A stretch of 64,000 nt of DNA from the NCBI GenBank assembly GCA_023391635.1, contig JAEWAQ010000027.1, positions 13,900 through 77,899 on the forward strand, written 5' to 3'. This DNA is from Bacillota bacterium (GTDB lineage: Bacteria; Bacillota; Bacilli; Paenibacillales; Paenibacillaceae). This document shows, piece after piece, positions 62,203-64,000 of the stretch; positions within the stretch are counted from its first letter, which is position 1; every line of letters begins with the position of its first letter. The notes below the pieces were generated by a model. It was not told the origin of the DNA and ran no database searches. It saw only the letters and a program-made list of their open reading frames with translations. A program made the translations under genes and the position numbers.

Positions 62203-63465
62203 TTGAAAACGTCGCTTAACAGCATTATTCGGGATTCGTCCCTGGCGCCGGAAGGCAAACTGAAAATCGATTGGGTAGAGGCGCACATGCCCGTGTTGAA
62301 TCAGATCCGCAAGGAATTCGAACGCGACCAGCCGTTCCAAGGACTGCGCGTGGCGATTTCGTTGCATCTGGAGGCCAAGACGGCTTACCTGGCCAAAGTC
62401 GTGCAAGCAGGCGGCGCGGAGGTCGCGATTACCGGGAGCAACCCGCTGTCCACGCAAGACGACGTATGTGCGGCGCTCGTGGAAGACGGCATCGCCGTCT
62501 TTGCCAAATACAACCCCGATCCGCAGGAATATAAGGATTTGATGGTGAAGACGCTGGAAACGAAGCCGGATCTGATCATCGACGACGGCGGGGATTTGGT
62601 GACGATTTTGCATGCGGAGCGGCAGGATCTGCTAGCGGGCGTCCGCGGCGGAGCCGAGGAGACGACGACCGGCATTTTGCGCTTGAAGGCGATGGAGAAG
62701 GATGGCTCGCTGAAGTTTCCGATGGTGGCGGTCAATGACGCTTATTGCAAATATTTATTCGACAATCGTTACGGCACGGGCCAATCCGTATGGGACGGCA
62801 TCAACCGTACGACCAACTTGGTCGTCGCAGGCAAGACGGTTGTCGTGAACGGATACGGCTGGTGCGGCAAAGGCGTCGCCATGCGGGCGAAAGGTCTCGG
62901 CGCGAACGTCGTCGTGACCGAAGTGGACGCGATTCGCGCCGTGGAAGCTTACATGGACGGCTTCCGGGTCATGCCGATGGCGGAAGCGGCCGGGGTCGGC
63001 GACTTTTTCGTCACCGTGACGGGCAACAAGGACGTTATCCGCGGCGATCATATCGCGAACATGAAGGACGGCGCGATCCTGTCGAACGCGGGCCACTTCG
63101 ACGTGGAAGTGAACCTGGTGGAGCTCGCCGCGCTGTCGGTATCGAAGCGGGTCGTCCGCCGCAACATCGAGGAATACACATTGAAGGACGGTCGCCGAAT
63201 CTACGTGCTTGCCGAAGGGCGACTCGTCAACCTGGCGGCGGGTGATGGCCATCCGGCCGAGATTATGGACATGACGTTTGCCCTGCAGGCATTGTCGCTG
63301 CGCTATGTGAACGAGCATTACAAGGAAATCGGCAGTCATGTCGTGAACGTGCCTTATGCGCTCGACGAACAAGTCGCCCGCACGAAGCTGGAGGCGCTCG
63401 GCATCGGCATCGACGCCCTGTCCGCCGAGCAGAAAGCATACCTGGACAGCTGGGCGGCGCACTGA
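62203..63465 (+). CDS. ahcY: S-adenosylhomocysteine hydrolase
   Basis: 420 residues from TTG 62203, after GAGGAGGAGC. NAD-binding region VVVNGYGWCGKGVAMRAKGLGANVVVTEVD, substrate part AISLHLEAKTAYLAKVVQAGGAEVAITGSNPLSTQDDV, and DMTFALQALSLRYVNEHY near the end. The length is that of the shorter bacterial/archaeal form without the plant-type insert. It splits S-adenosylhomocysteine into adenosine and homocysteine. Fifteen bases after bshC, so co-transcribed. Many Bacillales use the Pfs/LuxS route instead. Confidence 0.95.
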   Translation: MKTSLNSIIRDSSLAPEGKLKIDWVEAHMPVLNQIRKEFERDQPFQGLRVAISLHLEAKTAYLAKVVQAGGAEVAITGSNPLSTQDDVCAALVEDGIAVFAKYNPDPQEYKDLMVKTLETKPDLIIDDGGDLVTILHAERQDLLAGVRGGAEETTTGILRLKAMEKDGSLKFPMVAVNDAYCKYLFDNRYGTGQSVWDGINRTTNLVVAGKTVVVNGYGWCGKGVAMRAKGLGANVVVTEVDAIRAVEAYMDGFRVMPMAEAAGVGDFFVTVTGNKDVIRGDHIANMKDGAILSNAGHFDVEVNLVELAALSVSKRVVRRNIEEYTLKDGRRIYVLAEGRLVNLAAGDGHPAEIMDMTFALQALSLRYVNEHYKEIGSHVVNVPYALDEQVARTKLEALGIGIDALSAEQKAYLDSWAAH

Positions 63466-63492
63466 TCCTTTTCTCCTCATACGATTGAATCG

Positions 63493-63526
63493 TGGCGGCC
63501 GCAGCCCATCTGCAGCCGCCATTTTT
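63493..63526 (+). terminator. terminator after ahcY
   Basis: TGGCGGC (63493-63499) pairs with GCCGCCA (63515-63521), with an inner GCAG/CTGC stem, then TTTTT to 63526. Confidence 0.85.
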
Positions 63527-63698
63527 CATGTTCTTCAGATCGCTCAGTCGCCCCGAATGATGCTGACCATACCATAACCATCTGTTGTTCCGCGATTCCG
63601 CCGTCGATGATGCTGTCTGCACCATATTCGCACGCTGCCTCGCCATCCGCCGCCGCACGCACCACGAACCCTCCCCGATCAGGCCAATTCCTATCTCG
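63527..63698. other. gene-free stretch before the tandem array
   Basis: No plus-strand reading frame here has a start with a ribosome binding site. A minus-strand frame is open through it to 63263, continuing from the repeat array, but it ends antisense inside ahcY and its residues look random (Arg/Ser/Cys-rich). Confidence 0.5.
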
Positions 63699-63701
63699 AC
63701 G

Positions 63702-64000
63702 GGAGTTAGGTATCGAAAGTACCTAAGTTCGGCGAAATGTGGGGCTGCGGTGGAAGTTGGGTACTGAAAGTACCTAAGTTTGACCAAATGCAGGGCTGAG
63801 GTGGAAATTGGGTACTGAAAGTACCTAAGTTTGACCAAATGCAGGGCTGCGGTGGAAGTTGGGTATAGAAAGTACCTAAGTTCGGCGAAATGCGGGGCTA
63901 CGGCGGGAGCTGGGTATAGAAAGTACCTAAGTTCGGCGAAATGCGGGGCTACGGCGGGAGTTGGGTATAGAAAGTACCTAAGTTCGGCGAAATGTCGGGC
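63702..64000. repeat. 51-bp tandem repeat array (at least six copies, runs off the window)
   Basis: The core GAAAGTACCTAAGTT recurs exactly every 51 bases; its GTACC begins at 63719, 63770, 63821, 63872, 63923 and 63974. AAATG 21 bases past that point is also invariant. Two unit types alternate: TTCGGCG (copies 1, 4, 5, 6) and TTTGACC (copies 2, 3). Each unit carries an inverted repeat; in copies 2-3 it is TTGGGTACT-GAA-AGTACCTAA (nine pairs, one G-T). The sixth copy is cut by the window end. Because 51 is a multiple of three, the minus strand reads as a 17-residue repeat with LRYF at its core. Confidence 0.95.

Noticed and set aside
63263..63838. Minus-strand protein with LRYF repeats
   Set aside because: The frame ends antisense within ahcY, has no ribosome binding site at its internal start, and repeat copies differ by residue-changing substitutions. 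Kept only as a remark on the array.
63702..64000. CRISPR array
   Set aside because: Units are directly tandem at 51 bases with no unique spacers, and differences occur within the repeated part. No cas genes are in view.

Overview
The window is a GC-rich chromosomal segment of an endospore-forming Bacillales bacterium, most likely a Paenibacillaceae member (Paenibacillus/Cohnella-like). The grounds are gene order (addBA, hit-rpsU-yqeY, nfeD-floA-yqfC-yqfD-phoH-pgpH-ybeY-dgkA-cdd-era-yqzL-recO, glyQS, dnaG-sigA-trmK-nif3, typA-ylaH...ylaJ-ylaK, panE-bshC), sporulation genes (yqfC, yqfD, rsfA, a YlaJ/YhcN lipoprotein), bacillithiol synthesis (bshC), strong AGGAGG-type ribosome binding sites and frequent TTG/GTG starts. 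The genus is inferred, not proven.

Layout. 1-6440: end of addB, addA, small membrane/unknown genes, a HIT hydrolase, and rpsU-yqeY behind a strong sigma-A promoter, closed by a terminator. 6543-18234: membrane-quality genes nfeD-floA, sporulation yqfCD behind a possible sigma-E promoter, then the compact run phoH-pgpH-ybeY-dgkA-cdd-era-yqzL-recO with several 4-bp stop/start overlaps. yqzL (55 codons) lies between era and recO. 18283-25813: an accessory cassette with a YesM/YesN-type sensor kinase and AraC-type regulator on the minus strand. Divergent from them are a Ugp-like ABC importer (binding protein, two permeases, no ATPase), a xylose-isomerase-like TIM barrel protein and a HisJ-like PHP phosphatase. 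It separates recO from glyQS and looks visibly more A/T-rich than its flanks.

25859-37155: a sigma-A promoter plus glycine T-box controls glyQS. Then come yqfL, yqxD, dnaG, sigA, a membrane protein, trmK, a Nif3-like protein and an unusually long, A-type-looking RNase P RNA with its own promoter. 37260-46759: bdbC/bdbD and a lipoprotein S8 protease on the minus strand, then ypuI, a lytic transglycosylase, cysteine desulfurase-thiI, a divergent TerC pair and a small membrane protein.

46885-64000: typA (with a terminator-like hairpin in its leader), ylaH, an LCP-family cell-wall ligase, a flavin-fold oxidase-like protein, YlaJ, PIN-PhoH YlaK, an orphan solute-binding protein, a coiled-coil secreted protein overlapping it tail-to-tail, a MidA-like methyltransferase, a DUF2626 protein, rsfA with candidate operator palindromes, panE, a DUF3397 protein, bshC and S-adenosylhomocysteine hydrolase. 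The window ends inside a 51-bp tandem repeat array of at least six copies.

Most of the window is conserved housekeeping. The best candidates for something less described are the Ugp-like importer plus PHP-phosphatase cassette, the expanded RNase P RNA, the palindromes upstream of rsfA, and the 51-bp array whose units each carry a small hairpin.
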